Shown in pieces: positions 21,866-28,183 of a DNA stretch of 33,088 bases (the first letter of the stretch is position 1; each line of letters opens with the position of its first letter). The notes beneath the pieces were generated by a model. That model had not been told where the DNA came from, made no database searches, and was given only the letters and a program-made list of their open reading frames with translations. The position numbers and the translations under genes are program-made. The stretch comes from a virus: positions 1 to 33,088 of the IMG/VR virus record IMGVR_UViG_3300032180_000027; one strand, given 5' to 3'.

Positions 21866-22351
21866 TTGGCTTATAAAACCACTAGGAATTCCTCGGGGCG
21901 GGCCGGTGAGTATGCCACCTTTCACCGGGTTCGCTCGCCACTCGCCCCGAATGAATTCTTAGAAGGACCCGGTGAATTCACAACTGCGTTTTTCCAAGTC
22001 TACTTGCTTCACTCTTGGCGCTTCGGCGCGAATGAAGTGGAACGGCCCAATCTGGGCAAGCTGGCTGACTCTTGCCTCACCTCTGCTTTGCTCCATGCTG
22101 CATCGAACTCCGGGTTCTCCGGTTTTGCAGATAGTTGGCTCCAGAGCAGAGCTGAAACAAGAGACAGCGCAGCGTATTTCCCACAACACGGAAAGAAAAC
22201 TCCCGAGCAACCCGGTGACAGCGTATTCACCCCTTACGTCTGCGTGGCTTATCGGGAGGGGTGTTGCCAAGCATTAAGCCGCCAGTTCAAAGGAATACTT
22301 AGTGATGTTGCGCTGCACGCGGCTAAGAAACAGCAAAACCTTCTTGGGTGA
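21866..22351 (+). CDS. Unknown protein with TTG start
   Basis: 161 residues. TTG at 21866 lies five bases after AAGGAG and two bases after the previous stop, which argues for translation. The frame is open for 161 codons, but two other frames on this stretch are also unusually open and the sequence has no recognisable motif (FTTAFFQVYLLHSWRFGANE, FKGILSDVALHAAKKQQN). The first 70 bases contain a strong nested stem-loop. It may be a fast-evolving protein or a structured RNA with chance reading frames. Confidence 0.4.
   Translation: MAYKTTRNSSGRAGEYATFHRVRSPLAPNEFLEGPGEFTTAFFQVYLLHSWRFGANEVERPNLGKLADSCLTSALLHAASNSGFSGFADSWLQSRAETRDSAAYFPQHGKKTPEQPGDSVFTPYVCVAYREGCCQALSRQFKGILSDVALHAAKKQQNLLG
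21886..21958 (+). other. Nested stem-loop element
   Basis: Three perfect stems nest: GAATTC (21886-21891 with 21953-21958), CGGGGCG (21894-21900) with CGCCCCG (21943-21949), and CGGTGA (21904-21909) with TCACCG (21922-21927). Nearby, GTGAATTCAC (21972-21981) is a 10-base palindrome and GGTGA/TCACC recurs at 22214-22231. Together they suggest a folded RNA or a protein-binding DNA site. Confidence 0.45.
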
Positions 22352-22500
22352 GGGAAGTTAGGGGTGTCGGGCAGGGTAAACAATAGGGGGCGAACAGCTC
22401 GACATAGTTCCGAGCAAAGGAAGGACTTGGATTGCCTTCCAGCCCCCTCAAAAGAACTCGCAGAACTAAACATTCCACGAACAAAAGGAAATTGGGAGCC
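22352..22500. other. Non-coding gap with one hairpin
   Basis: No convincing gene in these 149 bases. GGAAGG and CCTTCC near 22420-22441 can form a six-pair hairpin with a ten-base loop, and an AAAGGAA...GGGAG region precedes the next ATG. No promoter-like pair was found. Confidence 0.4.
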
Positions 22501-22680
22501 ATGAAAGCTACAGTCAGGTTTAATGCTTCAAAGGAATTAGTTTTCGAGCATGTAATGGGCATTTCCACAAACGCAGAGACGTTGATTCTAACGGTCTCCT
22601 ATGTGCCGTGTGATTCGCCGAATCCAGTTGACAAGTATTTCGTCAATGGAGAATGGCAAAAATTGGAAGTTGAACCGTGA
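22501..22680 (+). CDS. Small unknown phage protein
   Basis: 59 residues from the ATG at 22501, with GGGAG just upstream; extension further up does not look coding. A compact alpha/beta sequence (KATVRFNASKELVFEHVMG, ETLILTVSYVPCDS, VNGEWQKLE) with a C-terminal beta hairpin. The TGA overlaps the next GTG (GTGA). Function unknown. Confidence 0.6.
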   Translation: MKATVRFNASKELVFEHVMGISTNAETLILTVSYVPCDSPNPVDKYFVNGEWQKLEVEP

Positions 22681-22910
22681 AATACGATGAGGTGAACGGT
22701 GGCTTCAAAATCCAGCAAGACGCAGAAGGAAGCGAAAGCCCTGATTCGCTTCTACGAAAAGAGGAAGCGGAATTGGGCCGAAGCCTTGGAGTTCTTGCTG
22801 CACAGTCGGAACGGCACTATCCCGCCGATGATAATCCGTACAAGGGTTGGAGCGCCGAGCAACTACAGGCGGAAGTCGAAAGCCTTAAAGGCGGAGCAGC
22901 CAAGCCATGA
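22677..22910 (+). CDS. Small acidic protein, overlaps another frame
   Basis: 77 residues from a GTG in a GTGA overlap, with GGAAG upstream. The ending (DNPYKGWSAEQLQAEVESLKG) reads as a genuine helix; the beginning is less convincing. A second frame (22699-22917) has its own good start and a better N-terminal half. Either the two genes overlap, or one gene carries a one-base shift near 22800. TGA overlaps the next ATG (ATGA). Confidence 0.5.
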   Translation: MKYDEVNGGFKIQQDAEGSESPDSLLRKEEAELGRSLGVLAAQSERHYPADDNPYKGWSAEQLQAEVESLKGGAAKP

Positions 22911-22917
22911 CCGATAA
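22699..22917 (+). CDS. Small basic protein in an overlapping frame
   Basis: 72 residues from a GTG preceded by GAGGTGA. The first half (KSSKTQKEAKALIRFYEKRK, then RNWAEALEF) looks like a real basic helix; the second half (RVGAPSNYRRKSKALKAEQ) is basic but low in character and overlaps the better ending of the frame at 22677. See the entry for that frame for the frameshift alternative. Confidence 0.4.
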   Translation: MASKSSKTQKEAKALIRFYEKRKRNWAEALEFLLHSRNGTIPPMIIRTRVGAPSNYRRKSKALKAEQPSHDR

Positions 22918-23032
22918 ACCCAAGAACCCTGCAGCTGTAGCCTTGGGCAAGATAAAAAGCGATAAGAAGGCAGCCAGCTCGCGGCGAAACGGCAAATTGG
23001 GCGGCCGCCCAAAGGCAAAGCATGGAGCATAA
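22907..23032 (+). CDS. 41-aa basic protein (RRNGKLGGRPK motif)
   Basis: ATG overlaps the previous TGA (ATGA). The product ends SSRRNGKLGGRPKAKHGA, a motif found in many tiny phage and plasmid proteins and in DNA-binding tails; it is very basic with an Ala/Lys helix before it. Its stop overlaps the start of the next gene by 11 bases. Probably binds nucleic acid. Confidence 0.65.
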   Translation: MTDKPKNPAAVALGKIKSDKKAASSRRNGKLGGRPKAKHGA

Positions 23033-23213
23033 TTGCCGAGTAATCTATGACCCCACAGTGGCAGCAAGGCCATACGGATGCTGGTGTGAGCAATGCGGAA
23101 AGCTCATCGGCGCCTGCCAAAGCCAAGCTGATGCAGAGGACGTAGGCGCAAATCACGAGGCTTGGCAGCAACTTAGAGCAGACTTCGACCGCAAGGCACA
23201 GCGCAAAGTTTAG
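23022..23213 (+). CDS. Small Cys-containing protein
   Basis: 63 residues. Cysteines at the start (HNCRVIYD), a CWCEQCG cluster and a later GACQ suggest one metal site. A charged helix ends it (HEAWQQLRADFDRKAQRK). ATG lies within the last codons of the previous gene. About 70 bases of non-coding sequence with a promoter follow. Function unknown. Confidence 0.6.
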   Translation: MEHNCRVIYDPTVAARPYGCWCEQCGKLIGACQSQADAEDVGANHEAWQQLRADFDRKAQRKV

Positions 23214-23245
23214 GCCCTTCGAGCCACTTTCAGCCAATCAGCCCC

Positions 23246-23275
23246 TTGACCAGCAAACCAGATCGGCGTTACACT
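23246..23275 (+). promoter_or_regulatory. Promoter with -10 six bases before the start codon
   Basis: TTGACC (23246-23251) and TACACT (23270-23275) are 18 bases apart, matching five and four of six consensus positions. Only CAGCGC separates the -10 from the ATG at 23282, so the mRNA would start at the ATG. No SD site is present. Confidence 0.5.
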
Positions 23276-23281
23276 CAGCGC

Positions 23282-23464
23282 ATGGCCACAGACTTACCAT
23301 TTGATGCAAGCGGCTTACAAGACAAGCTTAAGGTAAGAATCCGCAAACTGTTTTGTGTTATGAACATAAACAGGGAAGTACGGCTTAGGCGGAAAGTGGA
23401 ATATCGCGCACTATACAAAGGCCAGAAACACTTCTTTGCGAGGCAGCATGGCCAGTCAGAATAG
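23282..23464 (+). CDS. Small basic protein, probably leaderless
   Basis: 60 residues from the ATG at 23282. After an acidic start (ATDLPFDASGLQDKLKVRI) the protein becomes very basic (INREVRLRRKVEYRALYKG, FARQHGQ). No motif recognised; basic character suggests nucleic-acid binding. Start codon sits at the predicted transcription start of promoter 23246-23275. Overlaps the next gene by 17 bases. Confidence 0.55.
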   Translation: MATDLPFDASGLQDKLKVRIRKLFCVMNINREVRLRRKVEYRALYKGQKHFFARQHGQSE

Positions 23465-23693
23465 CCCTCTAAAAGTTCCTCCTGGATGGCGGCTAGACGA
23501 TAGTTGTGGCTGGACGTGGGCTAAATCCCCAGGAAGCCAGAAAAAAGTATGCTTTTGGGTCAAGGATAATCCAAGCTGTACAAAGCACTTACGGCTAGCA
23601 GTCCGCATTACTGAGACTGACGACCTCTCAGCTAAGCTAGCCGAAGCAGAAAAGCAATTCCTCAAAGGGTGCGGATGCAATGGCCAGCACTAA
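23448..23693 (+). CDS. Small Cys-containing phage protein
   Basis: 81 residues from the ATG at 23448, preceded by GAGG. It starts PPGWRLDDSCGWTWAK, has KVCFWVKDNPSCTKH, and ends FLKGCGCNGQH: five cysteines and several Trp, suggesting a small metal- or disulfide-stabilised fold. Ends within the start of the terminase-small-like gene. Function unknown. Confidence 0.6.
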   Translation: MASQNSPLKVPPGWRLDDSCGWTWAKSPGSQKKVCFWVKDNPSCTKHLRLAVRITETDDLSAKLAEAEKQFLKGCGCNGQH

Positions 23694-24198
23694 TCCTACA
23701 GATAGCCTAGAAGCCCCTCCACAGCCCCGTACAGCCTACAAACCCAAAAGAACGCGCAAAGCACCAGCCATTCAATCAGCCATCCTAGCTAAAAGAGCCA
23801 GTGGCCACTCCAAAGCAAAGATTGCAAAAGAATTAGACATCGCCATAAATACCGTCACAAATGTAATCGAGCTAAACGATTTCGATAGAACTCTCCAAAC
23901 CGAGCAAGGAAAGAGCTTAGGTTTGATTCCTCGCGCAATTCAAGTGGCTCACGACCGGCTCACAAAGGGTTCAGAGAATATGGCCATCAAAGTCCTCGAA
24001 AACACAATATGGCCTTTGAATGCAAAGACTTCCAAGCAGCAAGACCCGCATCTCACGCTAGCAATACAGAACTTAATGGGCAATGTAACAGTAGGCCAGT
24101 CTGGTGCTCAGCCAGCAGCGAATCAGCCACAAACCACAACTAATGGTGTTTTGCCTGAATCCAGCGACACGTCAACTAAGCCAACTAGCGATAAGTAG
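23680..24198 (+). CDS. HTH protein, possible terminase small subunit
   Basis: 172 residues. Basic N-terminus (RTAYKPKRTRKAP), then a helix-turn-helix at about residues 42-63 (GHSKAKIAKELDIAINTVTN), a helical middle region (RAIQVAHDRLTKGSENMAIK) and a Gln/Thr/Ser-rich C-terminal tail. Small terminase subunits have an N-terminal HTH that binds the packaging site, an oligomerisation core and a flexible tail, which fits. It lies 780 bases upstream of the large subunit and just before a non-coding region with repeats. No direct family match can be claimed. Confidence 0.5.
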   Translation: MASTNPTDSLEAPPQPRTAYKPKRTRKAPAIQSAILAKRASGHSKAKIAKELDIAINTVTNVIELNDFDRTLQTEQGKSLGLIPRAIQVAHDRLTKGSENMAIKVLENTIWPLNAKTSKQQDPHLTLAIQNLMGNVTVGQSGAQPAANQPQTTTNGVLPESSDTSTKPTSDK

Positions 24199-24205
24199 CA
24201 CAATA

Positions 24206-24254
24206 CCTATAACTTAGCTAGTACTACAACTTGGTACATAATGGGTGTTATAGG
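24206..24254. repeat. 8-bp inverted repeat in the pre-terminase gap
   Basis: CCTATAAC (24206-24213) and GTTATAGG (24247-24254) are perfect inverted copies 33 bases apart, eight bases after the stop of the HTH gene. Without a T-run it is not a standard terminator; it may be a protein-binding or packaging-initiation site. Confidence 0.45.
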
Positions 24255-24345
24255 ACACTGGCATACCGGGTGGGGACAAGCAGGCGATGAGAGGCCGGGT
24301 GTCGAAACTATTGTATCTATGCATATATAATTTTTAGGGTTTTCG

Positions 24346-24396
24346 GTGGTCCCATGAAACACTTGACAACGTGGTCCCATCTGCTAACGTGGTCCC
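24346..24396. repeat. Three direct GTGGTCCC repeats (possible operator)
   Basis: Copies lie at 24346-24353, 24371-24378 and 24389-24396, with unit spacings of 25 and 18 bases; the last two share ACGTGGTCCC. They flank and overlap the promoter-like elements at 24363-24390 and end at the GTG start of a ribbon-helix-helix gene, the usual place for an autoregulatory operator. Confidence 0.55.
24363..24390 (+). promoter_or_regulatory. Possible leaderless promoter of the RHH gene
   Basis: TTGACA (24363-24368) is perfect; TAACGT (24385-24390) is a poor -10, 16 bases away. Six bases then separate it from the GTG at 24397, the same geometry as the other leaderless candidates. The GTGGTCCC repeats overlap it. 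Confidence 0.35.
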
Positions 24397-24720
24397 GTGA
24401 GATTCAACGACCGGAAGCTGTTGAAAGTGTATATCGAGAACGACGATTTAACGAAGTTAACTGGGTTGGCGAAGGACGCCGGTAAGGTGGTTGGTGAGTA
24501 CGTTAGGGATTTGATTTTAGAGACGGTAGCGGAGGCTGAGGCAGGCAATGGCGGTGGAAGTAAAACTAGTGAAGACGTGCCACGGGTACGAGAGCTATCT
24601 GTTGGTGCACGGGGTGCTGATGAGAGTGGAGGATTCTTTGGACCTCCGGCTTATCAAGAGCACGCGAAGAGTTGCCATTGTGGGGTGTGCGAGTTTGCGA
24701 GAGGAGCGGGACTCAAATGA
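24397..24720 (+). CDS. Ribbon-helix-helix protein with C-terminal Cys cluster
   Basis: 107 residues from a GTG. The N-terminal 45 residues fit the Arc/CopG ribbon-helix-helix fold: a beta strand (LLKVYIENDD), then two helices (LTKLTGLAKDAG, VGEYVRDLILETVAEAE). The C-terminal part has CHCGVC, a likely metal-binding knuckle. RHH proteins bind short direct repeats, and three GTGGTCCC repeats lie just upstream, suggesting autoregulation of the terminase unit. TGA overlaps the next ATG. Another frame (24548-24760) is open inside it. Confidence 0.65.
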   Translation: MRFNDRKLLKVYIENDDLTKLTGLAKDAGKVVGEYVRDLILETVAEAEAGNGGGSKTSEDVPRVRELSVGARGADESGGFFGPPAYQEHAKSCHCGVCEFARGAGLK

Positions 24721-24893
24721 AATTTCCGAGGGTGCCGGGGTTGGAGTACAAAGAGATTAACGAGCATGTAGCGGAATCGAAGTGGCAGTTTTGCAATTGC
24801 CAGACGTGCCAAGAGAAGCGGTTTAAGCTGGATTCAATGCCTGGGCCTAAGATTGACTATCAGACGTTTAGGCTAAAAGACGAGAGGTACTAG
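24717..24893 (+). CDS. Small Cys-containing protein before terminase
   Basis: 58 residues from the ATG in an ATGA overlap. The sequence FPRVPGLEYKEINEHVAESK, then CNCQTC and FKLDSMPGPKIDYQT, resembles the Cys-knuckle end of the upstream RHH protein (CHCGVC versus CNCQTC), so the two may be related by duplication of a knuckle. Function unknown. Confidence 0.6.
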   Translation: MKFPRVPGLEYKEINEHVAESKWQFCNCQTCQEKRFKLDSMPGPKIDYQTFRLKDERY

Positions 24894-24895
24894 AC

Positions 24896-24970
24896 ATGCT
24901 GATATTTCTGCTTTTGCTATATTTGGCGCTGAGTCCGCTGTGGGATGACGTTCGGCCGCGGAAGGTATAG
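24896..24970 (+). CDS. 24-aa membrane micro-protein
   Basis: ATG two bases after the previous stop, eight bases after GAGG. The peptide is LIFLLLLYLALSPLW followed by a charged end (DDVRPRKV), enough for one membrane span. It ends nine bases before the terminase start. Coding is supported by the SD site and composition only. Confidence 0.4.
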   Translation: MLIFLLLLYLALSPLWDDVRPRKV

Positions 24971-24979
24971 ACTCGCCGC

Positions 24980-26473
24980 ATGGGCTACTGGCAAGGCGAG
25001 CTGGAACTAGCTGACGCGATTGCTGGGCTTGAGCGGATGCCCAAGCAGAAAGAATTTGTAACCTCCACGCACTTTGCCGCTGCCTATGTTGGCGGTGAAG
25101 GAGCCGGGAAATCCGTAGCCCTCTGCACCTCGTGCATCTGTAACGCCATCATAGAGCCAAATGGATTTTCCCTTCTCGGGCGTCTCAATATGCCCGCACT
25201 GGAATCCACCACCATGAAGACGTTTTTGGAGCTTGTTCCAGCTTCAATGGGCGAGTGGGCTGAGGCTAAAAAGACCTGGACATTCAATAGCGGGCATCAA
25301 GTTATCTTCCGGCACCTAGATATTTCAGAGCCAAAGGTCATGGGGCATATCCGGTCGCTCAACTTGAGTTTTGCCGGTGTGGATGAGGCTTCGGAGGTAT
25401 CCGAGGAAGTGTTTTTGATGCTCACGGGCCGCCTCCGGCGCAAGGGTGTCAATCGGCGGTTTTACCGTTCTTCGTCAAATCCTGCTGGCCATGACTATCA
25501 GTGGCGGTATTTCTTCGATCATAAGCGCTCTCCCGAGATGAAAGGTTTAAATCTCGGTATTGGCGCTTCCTCGATGGATAACGTATTCCTGCCGGAGGAG
25601 TACCACATCCGCAGGAAGTGTCTATATCCGCCAGATTGGTATGACCGCTTCGTTTTAGGCAGTTTTTCGGACTTCACCGACCTCATCTACAAGGAATTTA
25701 GCGAGCCTACGCACGTTTGGGATGATTCTGAGAAGTGGGAAATCTTCGGTGGAAGGTCCACTCCTCCGCCAGAATGGCCTGTTTATGTGGGCGTGGACGT
25801 GGGTGGCGGTGAGGAAGGAGACCCGTGGGCTATCCAGTTTGCCTCGCTTGGCCCTGACGGCAATCTTTACGAATTTGCCGAGATTTACGGCTCGGATTTG
25901 AGGTTAGCCCCCATTGCCGACCAGTGGCACACGATTATGCAGGGTCGGATGCTGGAAGGCATGGCTTACGACTACGCTCAAAGAGCGGCTGCGATTGAGC
26001 TTGAGGAGTACAACATCGGCGGTCAGTCAGCCAATAAGGAAGTCAAGCCCGGTTTATTCAAATGCGCCCAATATTTCCACATCGACCCACGCCTTAAGCA
26101 CCCTTTTAACCCGAATATCGAAGGCTCTCCACGGTATTTTGTCGCAAAATCCAATGTGAACTCCATTCGCGAATTAGGCACTTATAAGTGGGCAAAGGAT
26201 AGGTCTGGCGAAGCTAAAAACGAGCCAAGCCACGAAAATTCCCACTCGAACGATGCTCGCCGTTATCTCATTCACACCTTCCGGCCACTGCCCGCCGACC
26301 TGCCAAAGCCTGAAATCTGGATGAAAGAAGGCATAGACTTGAATAGCCGCATCTACTGGCAAAAGAAAAAAGAACAGGAAGAAAAAGAGCAGCACGCCAA
26401 GGCTCTCGGCAAATCTTCTTTGCTATTTCACAGAAAAGGCGTAATGTTCGGTCCTAGAAAGGTAGCGCAATGA
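24980..26473 (+). CDS. terL: Terminase large subunit
   Basis: 497 residues. The ATPase has Walker A GGEGAGKS (38-45), Walker B LSFAGVDEA (129-137) and a coupling motif SSSNPAG (164-170). The RNase H-like nuclease has VGVDVGGGEEGDPWA with Asp273, MAYDYA with Asp331, and SHSNDARRYL with Asp425. It cuts and pumps phage DNA into the prohead through the portal. Length is usual for the family. No strong SD before the ATG; a weak TATAGA lies eight bases upstream. Stop overlaps the next gene (ATGA). Confidence 0.93.
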   Translation: MGYWQGELELADAIAGLERMPKQKEFVTSTHFAAAYVGGEGAGKSVALCTSCICNAIIEPNGFSLLGRLNMPALESTTMKTFLELVPASMGEWAEAKKTWTFNSGHQVIFRHLDISEPKVMGHIRSLNLSFAGVDEASEVSEEVFLMLTGRLRRKGVNRRFYRSSSNPAGHDYQWRYFFDHKRSPEMKGLNLGIGASSMDNVFLPEEYHIRRKCLYPPDWYDRFVLGSFSDFTDLIYKEFSEPTHVWDDSEKWEIFGGRSTPPPEWPVYVGVDVGGGEEGDPWAIQFASLGPDGNLYEFAEIYGSDLRLAPIADQWHTIMQGRMLEGMAYDYAQRAAAIELEEYNIGGQSANKEVKPGLFKCAQYFHIDPRLKHPFNPNIEGSPRYFVAKSNVNSIRELGTYKWAKDRSGEAKNEPSHENSHSNDARRYLIHTFRPLPADLPKPEIWMKEGIDLNSRIYWQKKKEQEEKEQHAKALGKSSLLFHRKGVMFGPRKVAQ

Positions 26474-26736
26474 TACAGGCTCCGGCCCCGCCAGAATTGA
26501 ACCCTCTAGTCGATGCCCTCTTTGACGCTTTCCCCGAGCCGGATGGTTTTGAATTCGATGTGCATGACGGACACTACCTATGGCCTGTATTCGGGCAGGA
26601 TAGCTGGCGGCTGATTATGAAGCGTGGCGACGAAACCGTGCCTGTGTTCATTCCCGGCAACATCATACGTTTTCTGGCGAATGCTCTTATTACCGTTGAA
26701 GCGGAAATAAGGAAGGCGGTGCCGCCATCCCTATGA
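26470..26736 (+). CDS. Unknown phage protein downstream of terminase
   Basis: 88 residues, coupled to the terminase by ATGA. Pro-rich start (IQAPAPPELNPLVDALFDAF), then an acidic/aromatic middle (GFEFDVHDGHYLWPVFG) and a hydrophobic C-terminal helix (IIRFLANALITVEAEIRKA). No recognised motif. Position between terminase and portal suggests a head-assembly or packaging accessory protein. Confidence 0.65.
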   Translation: MIQAPAPPELNPLVDALFDAFPEPDGFEFDVHDGHYLWPVFGQDSWRLIMKRGDETVPVFIPGNIIRFLANALITVEAEIRKAVPPSL

Positions 26737-26981
26737 ATCGCCGCTCGTTTTTCAAAACAATGGTTGGAGGGGTTGCCGTAACTGCGGCAGTCAGGACTTG
26801 GCCTTTCCGCGTTTTTAGTTTCCCTTCAGAGATAAAAATTGTTCCTGCTAGTAATGTTCTGACTGCAGAAATGCTTCGCCGTGCCGTCGAGTTAATGAAG
26901 CAATCTATGGTTCCTATACAACCAGTCACTTATTGGGTTCATCCGCGAGATGAAAAGCGATTTAAGGAGATGTTTGTTTGA
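26733..26981 (+). CDS. Small protein with twin-arginine (Tat) motif
   Basis: 82 residues, ATGA-coupled. It starts MNRRSFFK, a close match to the Tat consensus (S/T-R-R-x-F-L-K), followed by a modestly hydrophobic stretch (TMVGGVAVTAAV). The remaining 60 residues are mixed (VPASNVLTAEMLRRAVELMK, TYWVHPRDEKRFKEMF). Tat signals export folded proteins and are unexpected in a packaging/head operon. Either it is exported, or the motif is coincidental. Function unknown. Confidence 0.65.
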   Translation: MNRRSFFKTMVGGVAVTAAVRTWPFRVFSFPSEIKIVPASNVLTAEMLRRAVELMKQSMVPIQPVTYWVHPRDEKRFKEMFV

Positions 26982-27625
26982 GTCGCGCTAACCTAAAAAT
27001 CGAAGACGGCGGATTCCCGATTTACCAGTCGAAGAATCTATCGAAAATCAACGCTATGCGTATGGCTTTTTCTGCTCCCGAGTCGGATGAGCCTGTAATC
27101 AACACTAAAGGCGAAGCGCTTTTCACCACCGCCGAGGAAATGAATTATGAGCCTGCCTCCTGCTACAACTGCCAGTTCTACAACGAAAAAGGGGAGACGT
27201 GCGGGCTTATCGGCAAACGCCTCACTATCAAGAAAATTATCTGGCCTAAAGAAGCGACCCCCGATGCCAAACAGATAGAATATTGGCCCTGCTGCTCGAT
27301 GCAGCTCTATGGCGAGCCGAATAAGGGCGAAGCTATTTATCGCGCCACTTCCGACCCCGACAATTTAGGGCTTCTCTGGATAAATGCTCCGAAAGTCGGG
27401 CAGGAATATGGTGGAGCGAACTGCGGGGGAGTTGAGGGCGGAGATGATTGCGACCACTACAAAACCGATGGCGATGAGCCAAAATGGGAATCGGTGACGG
27501 GATTCTGCCGCGCTTTACAGACACGTGTAGCCGCTGGGGATATTTGCTCGCAATGGCGCGACGATGACAAACTAGAATGGCAGGATGCACAACGCCTGAT
27601 AAGGGAACTCAATGGGACAAGCTGA
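26978..27625 (+). CDS. Cysteine-rich phage protein of the head region
   Basis: 215 residues from a TTG in a TTGA overlap, six bases after AAGGAGATG, which decides the start. Several cysteines are grouped: ASCYNCQFYNEKGETCG, then WPCCSMQLYGEP, later ANCGG, DDCDHY, GFCRAL and DICSQW. The first group resembles an iron-sulfur (HiPIP-like) or zinc site. The end is acidic and helical (WQDAQRLIRELNG). Found between terminase and portal; may be a head accessory or redox-sensing protein. Family not named. Confidence 0.65.
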   Translation: MSRANLKIEDGGFPIYQSKNLSKINAMRMAFSAPESDEPVINTKGEALFTTAEEMNYEPASCYNCQFYNEKGETCGLIGKRLTIKKIIWPKEATPDAKQIEYWPCCSMQLYGEPNKGEAIYRATSDPDNLGLLWINAPKVGQEYGGANCGGVEGGDDCDHYKTDGDEPKWESVTGFCRALQTRVAAGDICSQWRDDDKLEWQDAQRLIRELNGTS

Positions 27626-27770
27626 CCTGAGCAGCATGGGACCGCTAGCAAAGCCGCTGATGATGGCGGCAATCAAACTGTCGAATAAGGGCAAGTCCGG
27701 CGAAAAGACCAAGAAAAAAGCCGAAGTTAAAATGAAGCAAAAGATTTCGGTGAAGGTTAAACATGGCTGA
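27612..27770 (+). CDS. 52-aa lysine-rich protein
   Basis: ATG lies inside the 3' end of the previous gene and TGA overlaps the next ATG region. The first part is hydrophobic (SSMGPLAKPLMMAAIKLS), the rest very basic (KGKSGEKTKKKAEVKMKQ), typical of small nucleic-acid-binding or head proteins. Function unknown. Confidence 0.55.
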   Translation: MGQADLSSMGPLAKPLMMAAIKLSNKGKSGEKTKKKAEVKMKQKISVKVKHG

Positions 27771-27999
27771 AGAACTTCCAAGAACGGAACTAGAAGCGCA
27801 GATAGCGCAGGAAAAGGCGGAACTGGATGCTGTGCCAAAAATTCCGATTGCTCGTTTTATGGGCATGGGCTTGCGCTGTCATCTATGCGGCAAAGTGGTT
27901 TCGATAGCGGAATTGCAGCCGTTCGACACGCACATCCCGAACACACCGGCACGCATGGCTTGTGCTTCTTGCCACCCTGATAGGGGGAATAATGCCTAA
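27763..27999 (+). CDS. Small zinc-ribbon protein
   Basis: 78 residues. An acidic helix (EELPRTELEAQIAQEKAELD) is followed by RCHLCGKVV and, after about 30 residues, ACASCHPDRG: a CxxC...CxxC zinc ribbon. Start ATG overlaps the previous stop. Position among packaging genes suggests a protein- or DNA-binding head accessory. Function unknown. Confidence 0.65.
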   Translation: MAEELPRTELEAQIAQEKAELDAVPKIPIARFMGMGLRCHLCGKVVSIAELQPFDTHIPNTPARMACASCHPDRGNNA

Positions 28000-28183
28000 A
28001 GAGGAAGAACTGCAAGGCGAAGACATCTGGGACGATTACACGAAGGAGGAATTGCGTGGAGTTGCACCTGCAATCATTGCTCTTGCCCGGCGTACTGGCC
28101 ACATTGCTGATTCTGAGGGAGTGGCAGAACAGCCGAACGATAAAGCATCTGCTGGACAGGCTGCTAGCAAAACACGGGATTGA
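27992..28183 (+). CDS. Small acidic protein, overlaps next gene
   Basis: 63 residues from the ATG at 27992 with GGGGG-type SD. The first 30 residues (PKEEELQGEDIWDDYTKEEL, RGVAPAIIALA) look real and acidic; the rest overlaps the frame of the next gene by 128 bases and is less convincing. Function unknown. Confidence 0.45.
   Translation: MPKEEELQGEDIWDDYTKEELRGVAPAIIALARRTGHIADSEGVAEQPNDKASAGQAASKTRD

Noticed and set aside
21959-22270. 103-codon minus-strand frame opposite the 161-codon gene
   Set aside because: No ribosome-binding site or partner genes on that strand here; the plus-strand frame has an SD site and operon position.
24241-24330. 29-codon frame in the pre-terminase gap
   Set aside because: Reads fairly well (GHWHTGWGQAGDERPG) but has no ribosome-binding site, coupling or promoter at the right place.
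24980-25030. Weak TATAGA eight bases before the terminase ATG as a fifth leaderless promoter
   Set aside because: No acceptable -35 at 16-18 bases and the -10 matches only four of six, so it was not counted.
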